Shown here piece by piece: positions 35,525 to 43,177 of a stretch of DNA of 64,000 nt (its first letter is position 1; each line of letters opens with the position of its first letter). The position numbers and the translations under genes are program-made. The notes under the pieces were generated by a model. The model was not told the DNA's origin. It searched no databases and saw nothing but the letters and a program-made list of their open reading frames with translations. This DNA is from Cytophaga hutchinsonii ATCC 33406 (GTDB lineage Bacteria; Bacteroidota; Bacteroidia; Cytophagales; Cytophagaceae), in assembly GCF_000014145.1 (NCBI RefSeq), contig NC_008255.1:4108001-4172000 (forward strand). The letters are read 5' to 3'.

Positions 35525-35581
35525 GGTCTGTGGCACACAGAACATTATTTTATTCGGTAGCCGGTCTGTGTGCCACAGACC
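35525..35581. repeat. Paired stem-loops in fadN-fadA spacer
   Basis: GGTCTGTGGCACACAG (35525-35540) and CTGTGTGCCACAGACC (35566-35581) are exact inverse copies 25 nt apart. Each can also fold alone: GGTCTGTG-TGC-CACAGACC at 35563-35581 is an 8-bp hairpin, and TCTGTG-GCA-CACAGA at 35527-35541 a 6-bp one. So either two small hairpins or one long one can form. There is no T-tract. Confidence 0.85.
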
Positions 35582-35601
35582 GAGGTGACGGCACCTAGCA
35601 A

Positions 35602-38007
35602 CTAGTTACGAAGTGGTCGTCCGCTCGTCAAAATACTTTGTATCCTCTCCAACGTCTTCTTTTCACCGGTAAGTGACAAAAACGCTTCACGTTCGAGATC
35701 CAGTAAGTATTGCTCCGATACCAATGTAGGTGCAGATAAGTCGCCGCCGCACATGATGTACGCCAGCTTCTCAGAGATCTTACGATCGTGCTCTGACATA
35801 TATTTACCGGATACCATGGAGTTTGCACCTGCATAGAACATGCCTAATGCCGACTGACCAAGAACTTTAATATCCTTGCGTTGTTTTGGTTGCGTATATC
35901 CTGCTTCTGCCAAACTGATCGCTGCTGCTTTTGCATCCGCAATCAAACGACTTCTGTTTAATGTAATTCCATCGCTCTTACGAAGGATGCCCATGCTTCT
36001 TGCTTCTTCCGCAGAGGTTGCAACTTTAGCCGTTGCAATGTGCATGTACATATTCTTCAGATTGTTTACCTGGATATCACCATCTTCGAATGAATCACTT
36101 ACACGTAGCGTAAATTCTTTTGTACCGCCACCGGCAGGAATCAAACCTACACCAAACTCTACCAAACCAATATAGGTTTCAGCAAATGCTTGAACGTGAT
36201 CGGCATGTAACGTCATTTCACAACCACCGCCAAGTGTTAGATTGTGTGGTGCTACAACAACCGGTATCGACGAGTAACGCGCACGCATCATGGTATTCTG
36301 GAATGCACGGATCATGAAATCAATTTCATCGTATTCCTGTTCGATCGCGTACATCAATACCAGCGCAAGGTTTGCACCGGCAGAGAAGTTTGCACCATCG
36401 TTACCGATTACTATTCCCTGGAAATCTTTTTCTGCGATACCAATCGAACGGTTGATCGCATCTACCACTTCGCCGCCCAGCGTATTCATTTTTGTATGGA
36501 ACTCAAGATTTACAATTCCATCGCCAATATCGTGTAAGGTTGCGCCAGCATTTTTAAACACCGGTTTGTTTGCACGAAGTGTATCTAAAATAATAAATGA
36601 TTCTGTACCCGGAATTACTTTGTACGACTTGCTCGGAATATCATAGTACAAACGCTTTCCGTTTTCTGATTTGTAGAAACTTGTGTTGCCTGCTTCAAGC
36701 ATTTCGTATACCCACTGCGCAGGCTTACGACCATCTTCTTCCATCAACTTCACAGCCTTCGCTACGCCAACAGCATCCCATGTTTCAAACGGACCAAGTT
36801 CCCAGCCGAAACCGGTGCGCATGGCATCATCAATGCGATACAATTCATCGGAGATTTCAGGAATACGGTTTGAAACGTATTTGAAAAGACCTAAGAATGT
36901 TCTTCTGTAAAATTGTCCTGCCTTGTCTGCTGATTTTATTAAAACAGAAAAACGTGGTTTCAGATCTTCAATTGCTTTCGTTTGTTCAAGAGCAGCAAAC
37001 TTTACTTTTTGCTGCTGACCGTATAACAACGAATTCAGGTTCAACGAAAGAATCTCCGTTTGGCCGGCATCGTTTTTAGTTTTCTTATAAAAACCTTGCT
37101 GTGATTTATCACCATACCATTTGTTCTCATCAATTTTTTTCAGAATTTCAGGAAGAACAAACATGTCCTTTGCTTCATCGTTCGGTGCACCGGCAAGCAA
37201 ACCATTTGCAACTTTGATCACCGTGTCGATCCCTACCACATCAAGCGTACGGAAGGTTGCTGACTTTGGTCGACCAATAACCGGACCGGTTAATTTATCA
37301 ACTTCTTCAACCGACAAACCAAGATCAATAATGGTATGCAACGCTTCCATAATTCCGTAGATACCGATGCGGTTTGCAATGAAACCGGGAGTATCTTTAC
37401 ACAGTACGGTAGTTTTTCCTAAATACAGATCACCATACAGCATTAAGAAATCAATAACTTCCGGACTTGTTTTCGGTCCGGGAATGATCTCCAATAAACG
37501 CATGTAGCGTGGCGGGTTGAAAAAGTGTACACCACAGAAATGTTTTTGAAAATCTTCGCTGCGTGCTTCAGACATCAGGTGCATCGGGATCCCCGACGTG
37601 TTTGATGTGATCAGGGTGCCCGGTGTACGGAACGATTCAACCTGCTCGTAGACTTTCTTTTTAATATCTATATTTTCAACAACCGCTTCAACGATCCAAT
37701 CGAACGAAGCGATGTCTTTCATGTTGTCATCAAAATTTCCTGTTGTGATGCGGGATGCAAAGGCAGCATCATACAAAGGAGCAGGATTTGATTTAAGTGA
37801 AGCCATCAGCGCATCATTTACAATGCGGTTACGAACAGCTTTACTTTCAAGCGTCAGGCCTTTTGCTTTTTCAGCATCATTAGGCTCTTTCGGAACAATG
37901 TCCAGAAGCAACACTTCCAAACCAATGTTTGCAAAATGACAAGCAATTCGAGACCCCATTACGCCGGAACCCAATACTGCAACTTTGCGAATTTTTCGAT
38001 GGCTCAT
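35602..38007 (-). CDS. fadN: 3-hydroxyacyl-CoA dehydrogenase / enoyl-CoA hydratase, FadN type
   Basis: An 801-residue bifunctional beta-oxidation enzyme. The N-terminal half is the NAD-dependent 3-hydroxyacyl-CoA dehydrogenase (Rossmann motif VLGSGVMGSRIACHFA, residues about 10-26). The C-terminal part is crotonase-like, with SAGANLALVL and LGGGCEMTLHAD for the oxyanion and catalytic loops. The domain order (dehydrogenase first) matches FadN of Bacillus rather than Escherichia coli FadB. It is the first fad gene, 16 nt after marR, so the four are probably one operon. Confidence 0.94.
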   Translation of the reverse strand: MSHRKIRKVAVLGSGVMGSRIACHFANIGLEVLLLDIVPKEPNDAEKAKGLTLESKAVRNRIVNDALMASLKSNPAPLYDAAFASRITTGNFDDNMKDIASFDWIVEAVVENIDIKKKVYEQVESFRTPGTLITSNTSGIPMHLMSEARSEDFQKHFCGVHFFNPPRYMRLLEIIPGPKTSPEVIDFLMLYGDLYLGKTTVLCKDTPGFIANRIGIYGIMEALHTIIDLGLSVEEVDKLTGPVIGRPKSATFRTLDVVGIDTVIKVANGLLAGAPNDEAKDMFVLPEILKKIDENKWYGDKSQQGFYKKTKNDAGQTEILSLNLNSLLYGQQQKVKFAALEQTKAIEDLKPRFSVLIKSADKAGQFYRRTFLGLFKYVSNRIPEISDELYRIDDAMRTGFGWELGPFETWDAVGVAKAVKLMEEDGRKPAQWVYEMLEAGNTSFYKSENGKRLYYDIPSKSYKVIPGTESFIILDTLRANKPVFKNAGATLHDIGDGIVNLEFHTKMNTLGGEVVDAINRSIGIAEKDFQGIVIGNDGANFSAGANLALVLMYAIEQEYDEIDFMIRAFQNTMMRARYSSIPVVVAPHNLTLGGGCEMTLHADHVQAFAETYIGLVEFGVGLIPAGGGTKEFTLRVSDSFEDGDIQVNNLKNMYMHIATAKVATSAEEARSMGILRKSDGITLNRSRLIADAKAAAISLAEAGYTQPKQRKDIKVLGQSALGMFYAGANSMVSGKYMSEHDRKISEKLAYIMCGGDLSAPTLVSEQYLLDLEREAFLSLTGEKKTLERIQSILTSGRPLRN

Positions 38008-38023
38008 TTTAAAATGAAGGTTA

Positions 38024-38464
38024 TTAGGTTAGCGATGTATTTTTATTGTCTATGATGGATTGAATTTCATGCAGCACTTCGAAGAATGTATTTAATTTAG
38101 ATTCAGAAACCTGTTCACGAACTTTATTATTGAAATCCAATACAAAATCTTTAGCTATTTGTCTTTTATCTTTACCAAGGGCCGTAAGGAAAATCGTCAC
38201 TTTTCGTTTATCCGAGCTGTCATTGCGACGCTCAATTAATCCATCCTGTTCCATAGTATTAAATACCCTTGAAAGGCTGGTTGCTTCCATACCCAGCGCC
38301 GGCCCGATATGTGTAGCTGCTGTGCCTTTTTCAACATCAATATTCAACAGAATAAAACCTACTGCTGCAGTAGTACCATATTTTGATGCACGCTCATTAT
38401 ACATTCTGGAAATGGCATGCCAGGAATATTTAATGTTGAAGCAAACGGTTTCTTTGGGTTTCAT
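38024..38464 (-). CDS. MarR-family regulator of the fad cluster
   Basis: A 146-residue MarR-type winged-helix protein. The DNA-binding region is ATHIGPALGMEATSLSRVFN with wing RRNDSSDKRKVTIFLT, flanked by dimerisation helices. It lies 16 nt upstream of fadN on the same strand and probably controls the fad operon, as MarR or TetR regulators often respond to acyl-CoA. The ligand and operator are not seen; the operator should be in the AT-rich DNA at 38465-38550. Confidence 0.9.
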   Translation of the reverse strand: MKPKETVCFNIKYSWHAISRMYNERASKYGTTAAVGFILLNIDVEKGTAATHIGPALGMEATSLSRVFNTMEQDGLIERRNDSSDKRKVTIFLTALGKDKRQIAKDFVLDFNNKVREQVSESKLNTFFEVLHEIQSIIDNKNTSLT

Positions 38465-38553
38465 ATAATTATTTAACGGAAAAATTCAATAATTTGTTAT
38501 GCACTCATAATAAAAATTCGGCTAAATTTTAAAAAATTATCCGAAATAAGACG

Positions 38554-38892
38554 TTAAGCGAAAAGAGTGCGTAGTTTAATTACCAGGAAGGTTGATACGC
38601 CTAATGCCAATGTTAAACAAATAAAATTAGCAGCCTTTTCACTTAAAAATGGCGACAATATGAAATAAATGGCTACTGAACCAAATACAGAATACAAAAC
38701 AGATCTTTTTTGGAACTTGCTTTTCTCTTTTTTATGAAGGAAAATCGCCTCCTTGTTAAGTGTTTGCAGTAGCTGTTGTTCACCCATCACGCTGTTTACC
38801 AGCGCTTTTTTAATTTCAGCTTCATTCAAACCATCTCCCTTAAGTTTCAGGACAAGAGTATAAATAACGTCTGCTGTAATCGTGGGTTCCAT
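38554..38892 (-). CDS. Small membrane protein of unknown function
   Basis: A 112-residue protein. A soluble N-terminal half with helices (LKLKGDGLNEAEIKKALVNS) is followed by two hydrophobic helices (about 64-80 and 88-108). I recognise no family. It lies between the marR gene and the ArsC-family gene on the same strand, with its own spacing of about 90-105 nt on each side. Confidence 0.7.
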   Translation of the reverse strand: MEPTITADVIYTLVLKLKGDGLNEAEIKKALVNSVMGEQQLLQTLNKEAIFLHKKEKSKFQKRSVLYSVFGSVAIYFILSPFLSEKAANFICLTLALGVSTFLVIKLRTLFA

Positions 38893-38996
38893 AGGTTTTA
38901 GTTTAGTGTAATTTCTTACATAAACGGCAGAATCGGAAATAAGGTTATTCTATTTCAATAAATAATATAACTATTTCAAGCAGGAGAAAACCATAT

Positions 38997-39350
38997 TTAA
39001 GAAAAAAGAATATCCCATTGTTCCGGGTTAAAGCCAACTACATGTTTTTTACCCATTTGTACCAACGGACGTTTTACTAACGAAGGGTTTTTTAAGATTA
39101 ATTCAATAGCAGCGTTTTCGTTTGAAACGGCATTTTTTTCGTCTTCAGAGAGTTTTTTCCAGGTGGTTCCTTTTTTATTTATTACTTCTTCAATGGTCAG
39201 ATCTTTTAGCCAGAAGGAAACATCTTCCTGCGTCAGATTTCCTTTTTTAAAATCATGAAATGTATAAGCAATGTGTTTAGAATCTAACCAGTGAAATGCT
39301 TTTTGCATGGTATCACAATTTTTAATTCCGAAAAGAGTTATGTTAGGCAT
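38997..39350 (-). CDS. ArsC/Spx-family protein (YffB-like)
   Basis: A 117-residue member of the ArsC/Spx thioredoxin-fold family. The single active Cys is in FGIKNCDTMQK (Cys12), and the conserved end RPLVQMGKKHVVGFNPEQW fits YffB. Arsenate reductases of this group have the CX5R motif with glutaredoxin partners; YffB-like proteins have unclear roles. No arsenic genes are nearby, so arsenate reduction should not be assumed. Confidence 0.9.
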   Translation of the reverse strand: MPNITLFGIKNCDTMQKAFHWLDSKHIAYTFHDFKKGNLTQEDVSFWLKDLTIEEVINKKGTTWKKLSEDEKNAVSNENAAIELILKNPSLVKRPLVQMGKKHVVGFNPEQWDILFS

Positions 39351-39478
39351 AAAGAAATAGGTGAATGAAACTCAAAAATACAATATCACCACATTTTTCT
39401 ATCATACATCCGGTATATCTTTTTAATTCAGATTATCGTATATACATTAACCGTTCAACATTCTAACCAAAAACTTAC

Positions 39479-41242
39479 ATGGCTGTTACACGTCTTTTCG
39501 ATTTAATTCCGCAGCAGATTGCCAAGTATCCCAAACAAGATGCACTGGCAACCAAAGAGAATGGCACCTGGATTAGTTATTCTTCTGTGCGTGTTCAAGA
39601 AATTATTGATAAAGTAAGTATTGGCTTTATAAAATCGGGTTTACAAAAAGACGATAAAGTAGCCATTATTTCACCAAACCGTCCGGAATGGAATTTTATT
39701 GATCTGGGACTGCAACAGATAGGAGCGGTGAGTGTACCGATTTATCCGACACTTACGGTGGAAGATTACCGGTATATTTTTGATGACGCCGAAGTTAAAA
39801 TGGTTTTTGTGTATGACGAACAATTATTTGCAAAAGCAACAGAAGCCGTAAACGGTTCCAGAACAAATCCTGTAATATATACCTTGCAGGATGTGAACGG
39901 AGCGAAAAGCTGGAAAGATATCACGGCACTGGCAGACGGCCAACCGGCTTCGATGCTTGATCCATATAAGGCAAATGTATTTAACGACGATCTGCTTACC
40001 TTGATTTATACGTCCGGAACTACAGGTAAGCCCAAGGGTGTTATGCTTACACATAACAATATATTAAGCAATGTACTGGCAGCGATTCCGCTGATGCCGG
40101 TTAATCACAATCATAAAGCACTTAGTTTTTTACCGTTGTGCCACGTGTATGAACGCATGTTGTGTTATCTGTACCTGTCTCAGGGGGTATCTATCTATTA
40201 TGCAGAAAGTACAGATACAGTTGGCGAAAATTTAAAAGAAGTGCAGCCGCACATGTTTGTTACGGTGCCAAGGCTGCTTGAAAAAGTATACGATAAAATT
40301 GTTGCTAAGGGCGCTGAACTTACGGGCATTAAAAAATTCCTCTTCTATTGGGCACTTGAGCTGGGGTTAAAATATGATATGCAGAAAAATCAAGGCTTCT
40401 TTTATAACATTCAACTGAAGCTTGCCAATAAAATAATCTTCAGTAAATGGCGAGAAGCATTGGGTGGGAATGTGATTACCGTTGTTTCAGGCGGTGCTGC
40501 CTTACAGCCTCGTTTGGCGCGTGTTTTCTGGGCGGCGCAGATTCCGGTGATGGAAGGTTACGGTTTAACAGAGACGTCGCCGGTGATTGCCGTAAACAGA
40601 TTCAATCCGGATGAAACACGAATCAGTACTGTTGGTCCGCTGTTGCCCGGAGTAGAAGTGAAGATCGCGGAAGACGGAGAAATCCTGACGCGCGGACCGC
40701 ATATTATGAAAGGATACTACAAACGGCCGGATTTAACGGCCGAAGCAATTGACAGTGAAGGCTGGTTTCACACAGGAGATATCGGTCAGTTTGTAGAAAA
40801 TAAATATTTAAAGATCACCGACCGTAAAAAAGAAATGTTTAAAACCTCGGGTGGTAAGTACATTGCACCGCAGCTGGTTGAAAATAAATTTAAAGAGTCG
40901 CGCTACATTGAACAAATAATGGTGATTGGTGAAGGGGAGAAATTCCCTTCTGCGATTGTGGTGCCGTCGTTTGCAGATGTAAAAAGCTGGTGTGAGATCA
41001 AAGGCATTCCGTATACGACAAACGAAGAAATGGTTTGCAATGCACAGGTGATCGAAAAATTCCAGAAAGAGTTTGACGAAATGAATGAAAACTTTGCACA
41101 GTATGAACGTGTAAAGAAATTCATTTTAATGCCAAGGCCATTTACGATAGAGAGCGGAGAAATGACACCGACATTGAAATTGAAACGTAAGATCATTATG
41201 CAGAATTGCCAGGGCCAGATAGAGAAGATGTATGCGAGGTAG
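39479..41242 (+). CDS. Long-chain acyl-CoA ligase (AMP-forming)
   Basis: A 587-residue AMP-binding enzyme. Motifs: the P-loop YTSGTTGKPKGVMLTH, GYGLTETSP, GWFHTGDIG and the hinge region TDRKKEMFKTSGGKYI. It should activate fatty acids to acyl-CoA using ATP and feed the adjacent fad cluster. It is on the opposite strand and has its own promoter, but functional linkage is likely. A terminator follows. Confidence 0.94.
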   Translation: MAVTRLFDLIPQQIAKYPKQDALATKENGTWISYSSVRVQEIIDKVSIGFIKSGLQKDDKVAIISPNRPEWNFIDLGLQQIGAVSVPIYPTLTVEDYRYIFDDAEVKMVFVYDEQLFAKATEAVNGSRTNPVIYTLQDVNGAKSWKDITALADGQPASMLDPYKANVFNDDLLTLIYTSGTTGKPKGVMLTHNNILSNVLAAIPLMPVNHNHKALSFLPLCHVYERMLCYLYLSQGVSIYYAESTDTVGENLKEVQPHMFVTVPRLLEKVYDKIVAKGAELTGIKKFLFYWALELGLKYDMQKNQGFFYNIQLKLANKIIFSKWREALGGNVITVVSGGAALQPRLARVFWAAQIPVMEGYGLTETSPVIAVNRFNPDETRISTVGPLLPGVEVKIAEDGEILTRGPHIMKGYYKRPDLTAEAIDSEGWFHTGDIGQFVENKYLKITDRKKEMFKTSGGKYIAPQLVENKFKESRYIEQIMVIGEGEKFPSAIVVPSFADVKSWCEIKGIPYTTNEEMVCNAQVIEKFQKEFDEMNENFAQYERVKKFILMPRPFTIESGEMTPTLKLKRKIIMQNCQGQIEKMYAR

Positions 41243-41278
41243 GTTTTAAGTTCTACTTTATAAGTACTAAGTTTTAAG

Positions 41279-41318
41279 AAGAACGGTTTTGATAGAGGTC
41301 AGAGCCGTTCTTTTTTTG
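41279..41318 (+). terminator. Terminator after acyl-CoA ligase
   Basis: AAGAACGG (41279-41286) pairs with CCGTTCTT (41305-41312), followed by a run of T. AGTACTAAGT just before it (41263-41272) repeats part of the fad spacer element. Confidence 0.78.
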
Positions 41319-41343
41319 AAGTTAAATTATATATATTAACTAG

Positions 41344-42060
41344 ATGAATGCAATTGCGAAGCACAAAGAAAATCTATTGCTTGATGGGTTTACGATTATA
41401 GATGATATTTATTCAGATGAAGAAGTTCAACAGATTTTAGCAGTTATTGAAAATGCAGACATGTCGAATGAAACATTTCGAAAATCATCTGACTTGTTTG
41501 CAATACGGCAATTTTTAAAAGAAATTCCTGAAGCAAAAGAATTGATCTACAATAAAAATTTAAAGAAAGTAGGTGCTGAGCTTTTTGGTACTGATTTCTT
41601 TACTGTAAAAAGCATTTATTTTGACAAACCGGAAACATCAAACTGGTATGTAGCCTATCACCAGGACTTAACCATTTCAGTAGATACAAAAATTGACTTG
41701 GCAGGTTTTGGTCCATGGACGGTTAAGCAAAATCAATTTGCTGTTCAGCCTCCGCTAGAAATTCTTAAAAATATTTTTACGATACGCATCCATCTGGATG
41801 ATACAAACGAAGAAAATGGTGCGTTGAAAGTTGTACCCGGTTCACATGCAAAAAATATTTACAGACCCGAAACCATTGATTGGTCAGTAGAAAAAGAAAT
41901 TAGCTGTAATGTAAAGAAAGGTGGCATTATGATCATGAAGCCTTTATTGCTGCATAGTTCAGGAAGAACCACCAATAATAAAAAGCGACGTGTGATTCAT
42001 ATAGAATTTTCGAATCAGGAATTACCTGTTGAGTTAAACTGGGCAGAACGCTTGAATTAG
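41344..42060 (+). CDS. Phytanoyl-CoA dioxygenase-family protein
   Basis: A 238-residue Fe(II)/2-oxoglutarate-dependent oxygenase of the PhyH family. The iron triad is seen as His106-X-Asp108 in YHQDLT and His204 in LLLHSSGRTT; Arg215/216 nearby may hold 2-oxoglutarate. GALKVVPGSHAK is the usual double-stranded helix loop. Substrate unknown; families of this type hydroxylate lipids, amino acids or natural products. Position next to fatty-acid genes suggests but does not show a lipid substrate. Confidence 0.9.
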   Translation: MNAIAKHKENLLLDGFTIIDDIYSDEEVQQILAVIENADMSNETFRKSSDLFAIRQFLKEIPEAKELIYNKNLKKVGAELFGTDFFTVKSIYFDKPETSNWYVAYHQDLTISVDTKIDLAGFGPWTVKQNQFAVQPPLEILKNIFTIRIHLDDTNEENGALKVVPGSHAKNIYRPETIDWSVEKEISCNVKKGGIMIMKPLLLHSSGRTTNNKKRRVIHIEFSNQELPVELNWAERLN

Positions 42061-42101
42061 AATCGTAACGTGAAATTAAACAGTTCTTTGGAATTTGTAT
42101 T

Positions 42102-42119
42102 CCGCGGCGAACCGGAGAC
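42102..42119 (+). repeat. GC-rich motif downstream of phyH-like gene
   Basis: CCGCGGCGAACCGGAGAC, 41 nt after a stop codon. It shares CCGCGGCGAAnCGGAG with the element after fadA, in the same orientation relative to the gene. Confidence 0.6.
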
Positions 42120-42159
42120 AAAATAAAACAGGATTTTTAATCCTAACAGGTTAGTAGTA

Positions 42160-42516
42160 ATGAACATTCACATCCATCCATCTTCCACCACAGAAATAGC
42201 AGAAGTACTTTCTGGAAGTATTGTTATTTCTACGATTGAAGATGCGTTGAATCTAATGGCCGATATTTACTATCAAGGCTATGACGCAATCATTCTCCAC
42301 GAAAAGAACATCACTCCGGCTTTCTTTGATCTGAAAACAGGAATCGCCGGTGAGATTCTGCAGAAGTTTTCGAACTACCGCATGCGTCTGGCTATTGTTG
42401 GTGATTTCGTAAAATATAACAGTAAAAGCTTCAATGATTTTGTATTTGAAAGCAATAAGAATAAGCAGATTAATTTTGTTGAGTCGTTAGAGGAGGCGAT
42501 TGAGCGGCTGGGGTGA
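42160..42516 (+). CDS. DUF4180 protein
   Basis: A 118-residue soluble alpha/beta protein. The segments GYDAIILHEKNITPAFFDLKTG and AIVGDFVKYNSKSFNDFV match the DUF4180 pattern, a small family sometimes encoded next to regulators. Function unknown. It follows the PhyH-like gene by 99 nt and may have its own promoter. Confidence 0.85.
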   Translation: MNIHIHPSSTTEIAEVLSGSIVISTIEDALNLMADIYYQGYDAIILHEKNITPAFFDLKTGIAGEILQKFSNYRMRLAIVGDFVKYNSKSFNDFVFESNKNKQINFVESLEEAIERLG

Positions 42517-42678
42517 GTATACAAGTTGTTGGTGACTCTGCGTGGTCTTTCGTACATTATCGTACATTTGCTCTGGCAGAAACACCAACAACGGCGAAGT
42601 TGAGCGTTTGATGTAAATTATTATAAAATATGCAGTCAAAGACAGGTGCGAGAAGCAGCAGCCTTTCTTTATATTAAG

Positions 42679-42737
42679 TTCTACTCGCTTCATTGCCGTT
42701 CCTTTCAAGGAATGGGTTTGATTGTTGACGAGTAGAA
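42679..42737. repeat. Stem-loop element with CGCTTCATTGnCGTT core
   Basis: TTCTACTCG (42679-42687) pairs with CGAGTAGAA (42729-42737). Inside are CGCTTCATTGCCGTT (42686-42700) and a hairpin TTCCTT-TC-AAGGAA (42699-42712). The same core followed by a different small hairpin occurs at 48353-48380. Confidence 0.65.
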
Positions 42738-42742
42738 ATAAA

Positions 42743-42772
42743 AAGCCTCCAAAGAATAATCTCCGGAGGCTT
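42743..42772 (-). terminator. Terminator after PII-2
   Basis: AAGCCTCC (42743-42750) pairs with GGAGGCTT (42765-42772); on the minus strand TTTTTATTTCT follows. Confidence 0.8.
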
Positions 42773-42792
42773 CCTATCATACTGACCACTGT

Positions 42793-42803
42793 CCGCCGCG
42801 GCG
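42793..42803 (-). repeat. GC-rich motif downstream of PII-2
   Basis: CCGCCGCGGCG, 22-23 nt after the PII-2 stop codon. Related motifs lie after fadE (32294-32303), fadA (34283-34293) and the PhyH-like gene (42102-42109). Confidence 0.6.
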
Positions 42804-42825
42804 CAACTGACAACTGATTACTAAC

Positions 42826-43167
42826 TTACCTTATCGCATCATCACCTCTTGTCCTCGTACGCATGCGAATTGCATCGAGTACATCGTAGACAAATATTTT
42901 TCCGTCACCGACTTTTCCTTCGGAGCCTGTTTCAATAATTACATCGATACACTTTTCAAGATTCTCATCACTCACCACACAAATGATCATGACTTTTGAT
43001 AAGAGTACAATCGACTTTTCTGTACCTCTGTATATTTCCGGAAAGCCCTGCTGCAAGCCAACGCCCTTTACAGGCACAACAGTCATACACGGAATACCTA
43101 TTTTAATTAAACCTGCCTGTATTGCCTTCAGTTTTGAAGGTTTTACAATTGCTTCAATTTTTTTCAT
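42826..43167 (-). CDS. glnB: PII-type nitrogen regulator (PII-2)
   Basis: A 113-residue PII protein with the start MKKIEAIVKP, EIYRG in the T-loop (Tyr46) and the B-loop GKVGDGKIFVYDV. At position 51, where Escherichia coli GlnB and GlnK carry the uridylylated Tyr, this protein has Lys (TEK). It cannot be uridylylated there. The T-loop is otherwise of normal length, so Amt blocking is still plausible. It lies 10 nt after the Amt-2 gene on the same strand, giving an amt-PII operon with the transporter first. Confidence 0.94.
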   Translation of the reverse strand: MKKIEAIVKPSKLKAIQAGLIKIGIPCMTVVPVKGVGLQQGFPEIYRGTEKSIVLLSKVMIICVVSDENLEKCIDVIIETGSEGKVGDGKIFVYDVLDAIRMRTRTRGDDAIR

Positions 43168-43177
43168 CTATATAAAT

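Larger units (their letters stand above)
42517..42825. other. Intergenic region with terminator and repeated elements
   Basis: A 309-nt region between DUF4180 (+) and PII-2 (-), without a convincing gene. It holds a bounded stem-loop element (42679-42737), a terminator for PII-2 (42743-42772) and a GC-rich motif (42793-42803). An open frame across it on the minus strand lacks start support and coding character. Confidence 0.7.

Noticed and set aside
36290-36646. Plus-strand open frames inside fadN
   Set aside because: Antisense to a complete bifunctional enzyme; codon pattern follows the real gene.
38997-39350. Arsenate reductase call
   Set aside because: Only the ArsC/Spx fold is shared; no arsenic genes are nearby, so only family membership is given.
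42487-42813. Minus-strand 108-residue open frame between DUF4180 and PII-2
   Set aside because: Crosses a terminator and two repeat elements, overlaps DUF4180 antisense and has no coding character.
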